From Chitinophaga pinensis (GTDB taxonomy: Bacteria > Bacteroidota > Bacteroidia > Chitinophagales > CAMDFR01), in assembly GCA_945897725.1 (NCBI GenBank), contig CAMDFR010000019.1:1-45153 (forward strand): DNA of 45,153 nt. Direction: 5' to 3'. Made by a program: the position numbers and the translations under genes. Position 1 is the stretch's first letter; the number at the start of each line of letters is the position of its first letter. The notes under the pieces were generated by a model, which ran no database searches, was not told where the DNA came from, and worked only from the letters and a program-made list of their open reading frames with translations. Positions 8,533 through 17,396 of the stretch are shown here, in pieces.

Positions 8533-9306
8533 ATGCCTTTAATAACTTTAACATCAGATTTTGGTTGGCGCGATCATTATATTGCCTCTCTCAAGGGAGC
8601 GATATACACTGCAGTGCCTGATGCCACTATCGTTGATATTTCTCATGAAGTTATTTCGCACAACAATATTGATGCTGCTTTTATTTTCAAAAACACCTAT
8701 CATCATTTCCCTCCTCAGAGTATTCATTTCGTCGCCGTTGATCTAGCGGGAAGAGATAAAATGCGGTTGCTATATGCTTACCATGAGCAGATGCATTTTA
8801 TTTTTCCTGATAATGGCCTCATCTCTTTGGTTTTTCAGACCTTGCCTAGCAATATTATACAAATAGATACCTTTGGCTTTCCTTTATTTATTACCTATAA
8901 GGAAGTGTTCGTTGGCATTGCTCAAAAATTAGCGAAGAATGATCCCATAGAAGGCGCTATTGTGTCAGACGTAAAACGCTTTATGCCGATGAATACAATG
9001 TTGTATGCGGACATGATCAAAGGTACCGTGGTGTACGTTGATAATTTTGATAATGCCATTACGAATATAAATATCTCCGATTTTGAGCAAGTACAAAAAG
9101 ACAGAAACTTTGAAATTTCTTTTGGAAGAAATCGCTTTATAAGTTTAGCCGAGTCGTATGCAAGTGTACCAGAAGGTGAAAAGCTCTGTTTGTTTAATAG
9201 TATTGGATTGCTCGAAATAGCTATTAACAAAGGGAATGCTGCCTCCTTATTAAACCTCAAACAAGGAAGTCAAGTCATGATTCAATTTCTTCAAAAACAA
9301 AATTAA
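8533..9306 (+). CDS. SAM hydroxide adenosyltransferase (DUF62, chlorinase/fluorinase fold)
   Basis: A protein of 257 residues from the chosen ATG (268 from a TTG at 8500). It begins MPLITLTSDFGWRDHY, the DUF62 N-terminal motif. The middle has FVAVDLAGRDKMRLL and FIFPDNGLISLVF, corresponding to the family's VD..G and PDNG blocks, then VDNFDNAITNI and a C-terminal barrel. Members split S-adenosylmethionine to adenosine and methionine using water; fluorinase and chlorinase are rare relatives. The usual DPGVG loop is altered to DLAGRD, so activity should not be taken for granted. It is followed one base later by an ABM-domain gene, suggesting an operon. Confidence 0.85.
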   Translation: MPLITLTSDFGWRDHYIASLKGAIYTAVPDATIVDISHEVISHNNIDAAFIFKNTYHHFPPQSIHFVAVDLAGRDKMRLLYAYHEQMHFIFPDNGLISLVFQTLPSNIIQIDTFGFPLFITYKEVFVGIAQKLAKNDPIEGAIVSDVKRFMPMNTMLYADMIKGTVVYVDNFDNAITNINISDFEQVQKDRNFEISFGRNRFISLAESYASVPEGEKLCLFNSIGLLEIAINKGNAASLLNLKQGSQVMIQFLQKQN

Positions 9307-9307
9307 A

Positions 9308-9595
9308 ATGATCATACGAATTGTGAAGTTGACATTATTACCAGAGAAAATCAATGACTTCGTGGATGTTTTCAATGAATCAAATGAAACTATTAAACAA
9401 TTTGAAGGTTGCTTAAGTGCTATATTAGTAAAGGATATGCACCAAGAAAATGTAGTCTTCACGATTAGTGAATGGACTGATGAAGCTGCTTTAAACGCCT
9501 ATAGAGCCTCCGCTTTTTTTGAAGGTGTATGGACAAAAGCAAAAGCAACCTTTGCGGAAAAAGCCAGTGCCTGGAGTGTGGAGCGCATTGCATAG
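9308..9595 (+). CDS. ABM-domain (antibiotic biosynthesis monooxygenase-like) protein
   Basis: A 95-residue dimeric alpha-beta barrel protein. It opens with MIIRIVKLTLLPEKINDFVDVF, the first strand and helix, and contains FEGCLSAILVKD and VFTISEWTDEAALNAYRAS, the W-x6-L-x-AYR-type motif of the ABM family. Members range from heme-degrading and quinol monooxygenases to proteins of unknown role. No catalytic chemistry can be assigned from the sequence. The start codon lies one base after the stop of the SAM hydroxide adenosyltransferase-like gene, so the two are translated together. Confidence 0.8.
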   Translation: MIIRIVKLTLLPEKINDFVDVFNESNETIKQFEGCLSAILVKDMHQENVVFTISEWTDEAALNAYRASAFFEGVWTKAKATFAEKASAWSVERIA

Positions 9596-9641
9596 AAATA
9601 AAGCATTACAGAACTCTTTCAGTAGAGCATAACTCAAAAAT

Positions 9642-10679
9642 ATGTTACCAATCATAGAAAACAACTTTGACTCCTTAATGCTTTTCTTAGCTGAAAGTAA
9701 ATACGATCGTATCTTTCTATTGGCAGACGAAAACACCAAAACATATTGCTATCCTCTATTACAGGGATTGCTTCCTGATGCCATAGTAATTGAAATAAAA
9801 GCAGGAGAAAAAAACAAACAATTAGATACATGCAACTACGTTTGGCAGCAACTGAGTGAGCATCATGCAAGTCGTCATTCTCTGCTCATCAATTTGGGTG
9901 GTGGCATGGTTTCTGATCTAGGAGGCTTTGTAGCCGCTACCTACAAAAGAGGGATTGATTTTGTTAATATTCCTACCTCCCTATTGGCGATGGTGGATGC
10001 TTCCATAGGCGGGAAAACGGGTATTGATTTCAAAGGCATCAAGAATATGATCGGTGTGATTGCATTGCCAAAGTTGGTCTTTGTACATCCAATTTTTCTA
10101 CAAACACTTACCCCTAGGCATATACTATCGGGTTATGCTGAAATGCTGAAGCATGGTATGATTGCGGATCCCTCCTATTTGTCTGAATTATTACAAAACA
10201 AGGTGAGTGACATGAAGGATTGGGCATTGTTGATTCAGAAATCTATCGAGATAAAGAATAGTATTGTAGAACAGGATCCTCTTGAAAAAGGCATCAGAAA
10301 ATCATTAAATTTTGGACATACCATTGGACATGCTTTGGAATCATACTTTTTAGAAGATGAAGAAAATGCCTTTTTACATGGCGAAGCTATTGCATGGGGA
10401 ATGGTGCTAGAATCGATGCTGAGCATGGACTTATTAGGAATGAAGGAAAGCGATTACAAGCAATTGCTACAATTTGTAGAAAACAATTATCGACCTATAA
10501 AACTACTGGCTTCTGAATATGAAACATTGATAGCCTTCATGAATCACGATAAAAAAAATATTGATGGCAAGATTGCTTTTGTTCTTCTAAAAGATATTGC
10601 CGAGGTGCAGTTGGATGTTTTCTGCACAAAACAACAGATACAAAAGGCCTTCAGTATCATAAACACTAGTCATCACTAA
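9642..10679 (+). CDS. aroB: 3-dehydroquinate synthase
   Basis: A 345-residue NAD- and metal-dependent enzyme converting DAHP to 3-dehydroquinate, step two of the shikimate pathway. The motifs are GGGMVSDLGGFVAATYKRG (about 86-104), PTSLLAMVDASIGGKTGID, GYAEMLKHGMI, and the metal-binding NFGHTIGHALE with HGEAIAWGM. The length is normal. It is followed 18 bases later by aroA, so two shikimate genes are co-transcribed. The 46-base gap from the ABM gene shows no terminator. Confidence 0.96.
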   Translation: MLPIIENNFDSLMLFLAESKYDRIFLLADENTKTYCYPLLQGLLPDAIVIEIKAGEKNKQLDTCNYVWQQLSEHHASRHSLLINLGGGMVSDLGGFVAATYKRGIDFVNIPTSLLAMVDASIGGKTGIDFKGIKNMIGVIALPKLVFVHPIFLQTLTPRHILSGYAEMLKHGMIADPSYLSELLQNKVSDMKDWALLIQKSIEIKNSIVEQDPLEKGIRKSLNFGHTIGHALESYFLEDEENAFLHGEAIAWGMVLESMLSMDLLGMKESDYKQLLQFVENNYRPIKLLASEYETLIAFMNHDKKNIDGKIAFVLLKDIAEVQLDVFCTKQQIQKAFSIINTSHH

Positions 10680-10697
10680 CAACAATCCTACTTCAAC

Positions 10698-11930
10698 ATG
10701 AAACTTAGTATACGCAAATCCGAATTATGCAAAGAGACAACGATAAAATTGCCAACCTCTAAGAGCATATCTAATAGAGCATTGATGATACAGGCGCTCT
10801 GTGAGTCTGATTTCCTGATCAAAAACCTTTCAACTTCTAATGATACAAGCGTTTTAAATCATGCATTAAACAGTACTAGCCATGAAATTGACATAGAAGA
10901 TGCTGGTACCGCAGCTCGATTTATCTTGCCTTATTTATGTACAAAAAAAGGTGTATGGACATTGAGAGGCACGGCTCGAATGCACGAAAGACCGATAGCT
11001 CCATTAGTGGATGCCTTAAGAAGTCTTGGTGCCAACATCAGCTATCTTGAGAAAGAAAACTATTTACCGCTACAAATTGTAGGTGGCGATATGCAAGGGG
11101 GGAAAGTATCCATAGATGCTTCGATGAGCAGTCAATTTGCCTCTGCCTTATTATTATTGGCTCCTACCTTAGCCTTGGGACTTTCCATTCAAATAGAAGC
11201 GCTCAAACATTCCAAACCCTATCTCGACATGACAATGGAGTTGATGAGATATTTTGGTATTAGCATACAAGAAGAAGGCGACATCATTCATATTGCAGCA
11301 CAAAAATATAAAGCGGTGCAACTTAGTATCGAAAGTGATTGGAGTGCTGCCTCCTATTTTTTCTTTGCCGCTTCTTTAATTCCGGGGTCAAGAATTCAAC
11401 TCAATAATCTTTCTGTATACTCTTGGCAAGGCGATAGTACCTGTAGCTTTTTATCTTCCTTATTAGGTGGAGAAACACATCTACTTGGTGATAATATAGC
11501 AGTAAGATACGAAACAACTACACCCAACCTGCTTGAGATAGATTTTAAAGATATTCCAGACTTGGTGATGACATTTGCAGTATGGTGTTGTGCCAAGAAA
11601 GTGAATGCCCGATTCAGTAATATTGACAATTTAAAGCACAAAGAATCGGACAGATTGACCTCTTTACAAACTGAATTAAAAAAATTAAATTGTGACTTCT
11701 ATAAGTCAGGGGAATATTGGATACTTCAGCCAGATCAGGCCTTTAATTTCAATACTACAATAACCATTCAAACATACAATGATCATAGGATGGCGATGGC
11801 ATTTGCCCCTTTGTCAGTTTTATTGGATGGCATCATAATTGAAGACGCTCAAGTAGTATCAAAATCATTTCCTACATTCTGGGATGAATGGAAAAAACTA
11901 GGATTTGATATAATTGAATTACCAGCATAA
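10698..11930 (+). CDS. aroA: 3-phosphoshikimate 1-carboxyvinyltransferase (EPSP synthase)
   Basis: A 410-residue enzyme joining shikimate-3-phosphate and phosphoenolpyruvate. The N-terminal LPTSKSISNRALMIQAL (about 18-34) binds substrate, DAGTAARFILPYL (near 71-83) corresponds to the usual N-A-G-T-A-x-R motif, and the C-terminal NDHRMAMAFAPL holds the conserved Asp/His/Arg. The N-terminal motif DAGTAARF has Asp where most family members have Asn, a variation also known from Bacteroidota homologues as I remember them. The protein is slightly short (usual about 425). It follows aroB directly. Confidence 0.95.
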   Translation: MKLSIRKSELCKETTIKLPTSKSISNRALMIQALCESDFLIKNLSTSNDTSVLNHALNSTSHEIDIEDAGTAARFILPYLCTKKGVWTLRGTARMHERPIAPLVDALRSLGANISYLEKENYLPLQIVGGDMQGGKVSIDASMSSQFASALLLLAPTLALGLSIQIEALKHSKPYLDMTMELMRYFGISIQEEGDIIHIAAQKYKAVQLSIESDWSAASYFFFAASLIPGSRIQLNNLSVYSWQGDSTCSFLSSLLGGETHLLGDNIAVRYETTTPNLLEIDFKDIPDLVMTFAVWCCAKKVNARFSNIDNLKHKESDRLTSLQTELKKLNCDFYKSGEYWILQPDQAFNFNTTITIQTYNDHRMAMAFAPLSVLLDGIIIEDAQVVSKSFPTFWDEWKKLGFDIIELPA

Positions 11931-11975
11931 ATAGGTTACCTGCTTTGTGTAGGCGGCATATTGTTTGTAAGAAAC

Positions 11976-12683
11976 ATGAGAACCAAAGCAATGATATCAA
12001 GCATTTCAGACGAAAAAAAATTATTCAAATCGAGTGTTTTCATGACACTCTGCTTCATTTTTGTTCTATGGTTGATCTGGTTTTTTGATGCACTATTTGA
12101 TTTACATCTCTCTAAACTAGGCGTTCACCCGAGAAGCCTCTTGGGATTAAGAGGCATTTTTTTTATGCCATTGATCCATGACACCAATGGTGTCGGACAT
12201 ATTTTATCTAATTCTATTTCACTCCTAGTGATGGGCACTATTTTGCTTAATACCTATCCAAGAGTAGCATTTAAAACCATCTTGATTGTTCAAGCGCTAT
12301 CTGGATTAATGGTTTGGTTATTTGCACCATCAAACCAATATCACATTGGTGCTTCTGCGGTTATCTTTGGAATCGCCTCTTTTCTCTTTGCAAGCGGTAT
12401 CTTAAGAAGAGATAGAGTGAGTGTTGCCGTCTCCTTTTTTATTGGTTTATTTTATAGTAGTTCTATTTTAAATGGACTCTTTCCTACTGAGCCAAATATC
12501 TCTTGGCAAGGTCATTTAGCAGGGGTATTGGCTGGACTCTTTTGCGCCCTTGTGTTTAGAAAAATAGATTTACCTATTGATAAAACATTTGATGATGAGG
12601 AGTCAGACTCATTAATCGACGATGATGACAGACATTTCTTTGAGCAATTCAATGAAGATGCAAGGGAAAGAACGGAATACTAA
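11976..12683 (+). CDS. Rhomboid family intramembrane serine protease
   Basis: A protein of 235 residues from the ATG (a TTG at 11961 would add five residues). It has about six hydrophobic helices. The catalytic Ser lies in HIGASAVIFG (GxSx motif) and the catalytic His in WQGHLAGVLAGL. The HILSNSISLL segment matches the H-x3-N oxyanion-side motif. Both catalytic residues are present, so it is probably active, cleaving membrane proteins within the bilayer. The cytoplasmic tail is strikingly acidic (DDEESDSLIDDDDR). It begins about 45 bases after aroA. Confidence 0.88.
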   Translation: MRTKAMISSISDEKKLFKSSVFMTLCFIFVLWLIWFFDALFDLHLSKLGVHPRSLLGLRGIFFMPLIHDTNGVGHILSNSISLLVMGTILLNTYPRVAFKTILIVQALSGLMVWLFAPSNQYHIGASAVIFGIASFLFASGILRRDRVSVAVSFFIGLFYSSSILNGLFPTEPNISWQGHLAGVLAGLFCALVFRKIDLPIDKTFDDEESDSLIDDDDRHFFEQFNEDARERTEY

Positions 12684-12711
12684 ATTTCAGAAAGAGAATT
12701 TTAGAAGCCCT

Positions 12712-14019
12712 TTACTTTTGAAGCAGTTCTTTTCGATGGCTCCAATACGTTAGAAGTATAAAAAAAAGCAACCATATTACATAAGCCAGAATTGGTGAGG
12801 TATTGAAGTAGATGGTTAAAATATTATTAGGATTGAAATCAAGGCTACACAACTGTGGAAATACACGTTCTATAAAAGGATGCTCCACTAAGGTAGGGAC
12901 ACTATTTCCTGTAGTGATTCTTCCTAAAAAATGTAAGAGACAAAAGCACAGAAGGTAGCCTATTAGCCATTTAGAAATTGTTTTTTGATGGACCAACTCC
13001 TTAACAAAAACATAAAGAAGGATAACACTTAATGGAAGCAAGTATCTAGGACCATATGCCCAGCCACCATGCCAAAAATGAAAGCTACTAAGTACTATAA
13101 AAAAAATGACAAGGCTAAAAAAAAGCATTCCATTTCTTTTGTTTTTGTAGGAGAAAAAGATCAGTGGCGCTAAAATAGGCAGATAAATAAAAAGGCCTCT
13201 ATAATCCGAAAAACTTAAGCCATATAGTGCTTTGAGCATTGGAAAAGAAAACCCGTAATTTGTTTTAATAGCATCAAAGCCCTCTGTAGCAAAACTTTTA
13301 TAGGTCATCTCAAAGGGATTGGATGTAATCAAATAGTTGTTGAACATCACCAAGGCTATTCCTGGTATACATCCGAGACAAATTTCAACGGTCGACCTCA
13401 TTTTTTTTGAATCTAAAAAAAAGTAAATCACCCAACAAGCAATCACAATGGCATACATATACTCACAAGCAAATACAGCGCCGCCAGCCAATCCAGCATA
13501 ATAATATTTCCCAATCTGAATACATCTATAAACAAGCAACAAGAAAAAAGCAGTGAGCATATGTCCCCAAAAAGCAGAAGCGTAGCTATAAATAAAACCA
13601 GAAAAAATAGCTAAAAGGACAGGAACGATTTTTGAATGAACACCCTTAGAATAAACCTCATGAATAATCATCCAAACGATGAAGAAAAAGGGTAAAGTAG
13701 CACAAAAAAAAGTACCCACATGAATGGCTAATTTAGATTGATGCGCTCTATCTTGCGGGACCAAAACTATTGAAAAAAGGGCATAGAAAGGTATGGCAAC
13801 TAATGTTGGTAGTGGTGCCTTGTCGGAATAATAATGGCCATTCACAAAAGCAATGTCGCCTGTACTGCGACTAAATGTATCGATAGAAAAAGTATTTTGA
13901 TCCACCACATTTTGAACAGTAAAAGCTCGTGTAAGACTATTGTCTCCTTGTTGTGCATCTAGAAAAAAAATACAGAGCAAAAACAACAGTACATAAAAAC
14001 CAATTCGATGAAACTTCAT
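12712..14019 (-). CDS. Polytopic membrane protein, GT-C glycosyltransferase-like
   Basis: A 435-residue protein with about ten membrane helices. The first extracytoplasmic loop contains a short acidic element (QQGDNSLTRAFTV) and then FVNGHYYSDKAPLPTLVAIPFYALF. This GHYYSDKAP pattern recurs in bacterial PMT/GT39-like membrane transferases that use polyprenyl-phosphate sugars. An aromatic and Gly-rich loop (FWHGGWAYGPRYLLPL) lies near residue 315. Substrate and product are unknown. It follows a small membrane-protein gene by about a dozen bases, forming a two-gene minus-strand unit. Confidence 0.65.
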   Translation of the reverse strand: MKFHRIGFYVLLFLLCIFFLDAQQGDNSLTRAFTVQNVVDQNTFSIDTFSRSTGDIAFVNGHYYSDKAPLPTLVAIPFYALFSIVLVPQDRAHQSKLAIHVGTFFCATLPFFFIVWMIIHEVYSKGVHSKIVPVLLAIFSGFIYSYASAFWGHMLTAFFLLLVYRCIQIGKYYYAGLAGGAVFACEYMYAIVIACWVIYFFLDSKKMRSTVEICLGCIPGIALVMFNNYLITSNPFEMTYKSFATEGFDAIKTNYGFSFPMLKALYGLSFSDYRGLFIYLPILAPLIFFSYKNKRNGMLFFSLVIFFIVLSSFHFWHGGWAYGPRYLLPLSVILLYVFVKELVHQKTISKWLIGYLLCFCLLHFLGRITTGNSVPTLVEHPFIERVFPQLCSLDFNPNNILTIYFNTSPILAYVIWLLFFILLTYWSHRKELLQK

Positions 14020-14031
14020 AGAAAAAAAATA

Positions 14032-14427
14032 CTATTGTGTCATTTTATAAAAGGCCTTCATCATGATAGATATCACCGAAAGCACCACATAAAAAACCAA
14101 GAAAGCCACAATGATGGTTTGATTGAGAGATGTCTGACTAAGCCTAGTAATACATCCGAATTTACCTGCAAAAAGAAAGAGCAATAAAAACAAAAAAATA
14201 CCTGCAACAGACAGACCTAAGTATTTCATAGAATCACTTTGTAAAATCCCTAGAATTGGGTTTGCTACAACAAAACAAAGCAATCCATAACAGACAATAT
14301 TCCAGTCATTTTTGGCATCAAAAAGGCCAATTTTACTGCTAATAATGCCGATCACTGACAATAGAACAGCGATCAAAATCTGATAGAAGGGATTTACTTT
14401 TCTTAATTGATCAATACTAAGCTTCAT
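14032..14427 (-). CDS. Small four-helix membrane protein, unknown function
   Basis: A 131-residue protein that I do not recognise. Four hydrophobic segments are visible (about residues 15-32, 45-62, 67-87 and 103-125), with a short charged N-terminus (MKLSIDQLRKVNPFYQ) and a KMTQ tail. There are no catalytic motifs. It precedes the GT-C-like membrane protein gene and is probably co-transcribed. An accessory or structural membrane role is possible but unsupported. Confidence 0.6.
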   Translation of the reverse strand: MKLSIDQLRKVNPFYQILIAVLLSVIGIISSKIGLFDAKNDWNIVCYGLLCFVVANPILGILQSDSMKYLGLSVAGIFLFLLLFLFAGKFGCITRLSQTSLNQTIIVAFLVFYVVLSVISIMMKAFYKMTQ

Positions 14428-14539
14428 ATCTATTCCTTTTAAGTTAAACTAAATGCTCAAAACAACTACTGACAAAATTACCGTTAATGAATATTGGCTG
14501 ATAGTTTGTGTTAGCAAGTACAAGATAAAAAAATAAAAC

Positions 14540-17173
14540 ATGAATATAAATAATTTCACAACCAAATCAACTGAAGCCATTACAAAAGCCCAAGAAATTG
14601 CCTTTAGTTCGAAGCATGCATCAATGGATACAATACATCTATTGGAAGGTATTATACAATCCTCTCCTGATTTTTTATCCTATCTCCTAAAGCAGGCAAA
14701 TGTTGATCATCGCTTGTTAGAAGCCAAATCCATACAATTGCTTAAATCATTACCAACCATTCAAAATGAAGAGGTGGTATATGCCAGTCAACAGCTGAAC
14801 CAAGTTATTTTAAAAGCCAATTCATTGCTCAGCGAGATGGGTGACGACTATGTTTCATTAGAACATCTGTTATTGGCGCTCTTGAGCATTAAAGATGATA
14901 CCTCCAAGTTGATGAAGGAGTGTGGCCTCAATGAAAAAAACTTAAAGGAAGCAATCAGCACCACGAGAAAAGGAAACAAAGTAACAGATCAAAACGCAGA
15001 AAGCACCTATAATGCTTTAGAAAAATATGCTATTAATCTAAATACGATGGCTGCTTCTGGTAAATTAGATCCAGTCATTGGAAGAGATGAAGAGATTAGA
15101 AGGGTCATGCATATTTTAACTCGTAGAACTAAAAATAACCCCATCTTGGTAGGCGAACCTGGAGTGGGTAAAACTGCCATAGCAGAAGGATTAGCGCATA
15201 GAATAATCAATGGAGATGTACCAGAAAATTTAAAGTCGAAAGTGATGTTTGCTTTAGACATGGGTGCGCTGATGGCTGGAGCAAAATACAGAGGTGAATT
15301 TGAAGAAAGACTAAAATCGGTTATCAAAGAAGTGAAGGAAAGCAATGGAAATATCATTCTTTTTATTGATGAGATACATACATTGATTGGTGCCGGTGGT
15401 GGTGGCGAAGGGGCCATGGATGCCGCTAATATTTTAAAGCCTGCTCTTGCAAGAGGAGAACTCAGAACCATTGGTGCCACTACCCTTGATGAATATCAGA
15501 AATATTTCGAAAAAGACAAAGCTTTGGTTCGTAGATTTCAGGTGGTCAACATTGATCAACCAACGCCAGAAGACGCCATCTCGATATTGAGAGGCTTAAA
15601 AGATAAATATGAAAGTCATCATAAAGTAAAAATTAAGGATGAAGCTATCGTAAGTGCTGTAAATCTTTCTGACAGATATATTACGGAAAGGTTTTTACCA
15701 GACAAGGCTATTGACTTGATTGATGAAGCAGCGGCTAAACTAAGACTAGAGATTGATTCACTTCCAGAGGCTTTGGATGAGCTTGAAAGAAAATTAAAAC
15801 AATTAGAAATTGAAAGAGAAGCTATCAAACAAGAGCTAGAAAGCAGCCATATTGCCTATGACAAAAAAGAAAATGAACAAAAAAAGATTGATGAATTAAA
15901 CAAAGTCATCTCAGAACTTTCCGAAGAACGAAATGATTTTAGAAGTAAATGGGATAACGAAAAAAACAAGCTTGATCATATTCAGAATATGAAAAAAGAA
16001 ATGGAAGACGCTAAGTTAGAGGCTGAAAGAGCAGAGAGAGAAGGAAATTATGGCCGTGTCGCAGAACTTCGTTACGGAAAAATCAAAGAGCTTGAAACTA
16101 ACATTAGTGCTTTCGAAAATGAATTAAAAAACATGAATCCAGCAACAAGAATGCTGAAAGAAGAGGTCACTGCAGATGACATTGCAGAAGTCATTGCAAA
16201 GTGGACTGGCATTCCAGTAAGTAAAATGTTGGAAGGGGAAAAAAGCAAGCTGCTTCGATTAGAGGAAGAGCTTCATAAAAGAGTAAAAGGCCAAGATAAA
16301 GCATTAATAGCTGTTTCAGATGCTATACGCAGAAGCAGAGCAGGTCTTGGCGATCCGAAAAAGCCTATTGGTTCATTTTTGTTTTTAGGAACGACGGGGG
16401 TAGGAAAGACTGAATTATCAAAAGCGCTCGCAGATTTTCTATTTGATGATGAAAATGCGATGACAAGAATTGATATGAGTGAATATCAAGAAAAACATTC
16501 TGTTTCTAGACTCGTAGGGGCCCCTCCAGGATACGTTGGATATGACGAAGGTGGTCAACTTACAGAAGCAGTAAGAAGAAGGCCTTATTCAGTCGTATTA
16601 TTAGATGAAATTGAAAAAGCGCATCCAGATGTATTCAATATCCTGCTGCAGGTATTGGACGAAGGTAGACTAACCGATAACAAAGGACGTACCGCAAACT
16701 TTAGAAATGCTGTCATCATAATGACTTCAAACATTGGTAGCGATATCATTCAAGAGAATTTTGCGAAAGTAACACCTGAAAATCTCTTGGCGGTGACGGA
16801 AACAACAAGAGTAGAGGTGATAGAAAGATTAAAAAAACAAGTGAGACCTGAATTTTTTAATAGAATTGAAGAGGTAATTATGTTTCAACCTTTGATGGAA
16901 AATCAGATTCGAGAGATCGTCATACTGCAATTGGACGAATTAAAAAACCTATTGGCAAAAAATCAAATCCACATCAGTTTTACTGAAAATGCTATTGACT
17001 GGTTGGCAAAAAATGGCTATGAGCCTCAGTATGGCGCGCGCCCATTGAAGAGGTTGATTCAACACGAGTTGGTGAACGAATTATCCAAAGGTATTTTGGC
17101 TGATACCATCACTAAAGATTCATCTATTGAAGTGGATGCTGTAAATGGAGAGATTGTCTTTAGAAATACCTAA
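14540..17173 (+). CDS. clpB: ATP-dependent disaggregase ClpB
   Basis: An 877-residue Hsp100 chaperone. An N-terminal Clp repeat domain (residues 1-145) leads to AAA+ domain 1, with Walker A GEPGVGKTAIAEG near 205 and GYRGEFEERL-like pore and ATPase elements. A long coiled-coil M-domain (about 405-530, rich in E, K and L) distinguishes ClpB from ClpA/C. AAA+ domain 2 has Walker A GTTGVGKTELSKA near 617, the pore loop GYVGYDEGG and arginine-finger region RPEFFNRI. It resolubilises aggregates together with DnaK. A strong terminator follows. Confidence 0.97.
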   Translation: MNINNFTTKSTEAITKAQEIAFSSKHASMDTIHLLEGIIQSSPDFLSYLLKQANVDHRLLEAKSIQLLKSLPTIQNEEVVYASQQLNQVILKANSLLSEMGDDYVSLEHLLLALLSIKDDTSKLMKECGLNEKNLKEAISTTRKGNKVTDQNAESTYNALEKYAINLNTMAASGKLDPVIGRDEEIRRVMHILTRRTKNNPILVGEPGVGKTAIAEGLAHRIINGDVPENLKSKVMFALDMGALMAGAKYRGEFEERLKSVIKEVKESNGNIILFIDEIHTLIGAGGGGEGAMDAANILKPALARGELRTIGATTLDEYQKYFEKDKALVRRFQVVNIDQPTPEDAISILRGLKDKYESHHKVKIKDEAIVSAVNLSDRYITERFLPDKAIDLIDEAAAKLRLEIDSLPEALDELERKLKQLEIEREAIKQELESSHIAYDKKENEQKKIDELNKVISELSEERNDFRSKWDNEKNKLDHIQNMKKEMEDAKLEAERAEREGNYGRVAELRYGKIKELETNISAFENELKNMNPATRMLKEEVTADDIAEVIAKWTGIPVSKMLEGEKSKLLRLEEELHKRVKGQDKALIAVSDAIRRSRAGLGDPKKPIGSFLFLGTTGVGKTELSKALADFLFDDENAMTRIDMSEYQEKHSVSRLVGAPPGYVGYDEGGQLTEAVRRRPYSVVLLDEIEKAHPDVFNILLQVLDEGRLTDNKGRTANFRNAVIIMTSNIGSDIIQENFAKVTPENLLAVTETTRVEVIERLKKQVRPEFFNRIEEVIMFQPLMENQIREIVILQLDELKNLLAKNQIHISFTENAIDWLAKNGYEPQYGARPLKRLIQHELVNELSKGILADTITKDSSIEVDAVNGEIVFRNT

Positions 17174-17195
17174 AGATACTCTAGCATACTGATGA

Positions 17196-17231
17196 AACCC
17201 AAAGTTGCAATCACTTTGGGTTTTGTTTTTT
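17196..17231 (+). terminator. Rho-independent terminator of clpB
   Basis: Stem AACCCAAAGT with ACTTTGGGTT around a 7-base loop, followed by TTGTTTTTT. It lies about 25 bases past the clpB stop. Confidence 0.85.
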
Positions 17232-17328
17232 AAGACCGTAGATAGAATCTGATTTAACTGAATAAGAAGACTATAGAATCAAAAATGGCTCTAAAAAGTG
17301 CTGATTCTATTAATATCATTTTTTTTTG

Positions 17329-17336
17329 TAGTTTTG
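17329..17336 (+). promoter_or_regulatory. TAnnTTTG -7 box for the exported SOD gene
   Basis: TAGTTTTG fits the consensus and lies downstream of the GTG at 17298 that would give the longest reading frame. Transcription from here supports the ATG at 17397 as the start. Confidence 0.45.
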
Positions 17337-17396
17337 ATTGCTCCTAAAAAGGAATCAGATCAATCAAATTTATTAATTACCACAATTATCACTATT

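Noticed and set aside
17298..17396. GTG-started extension of the superoxide dismutase
   Set aside because: The extension precedes a clean signal peptide and overlaps the promoter box at 17329-17336.
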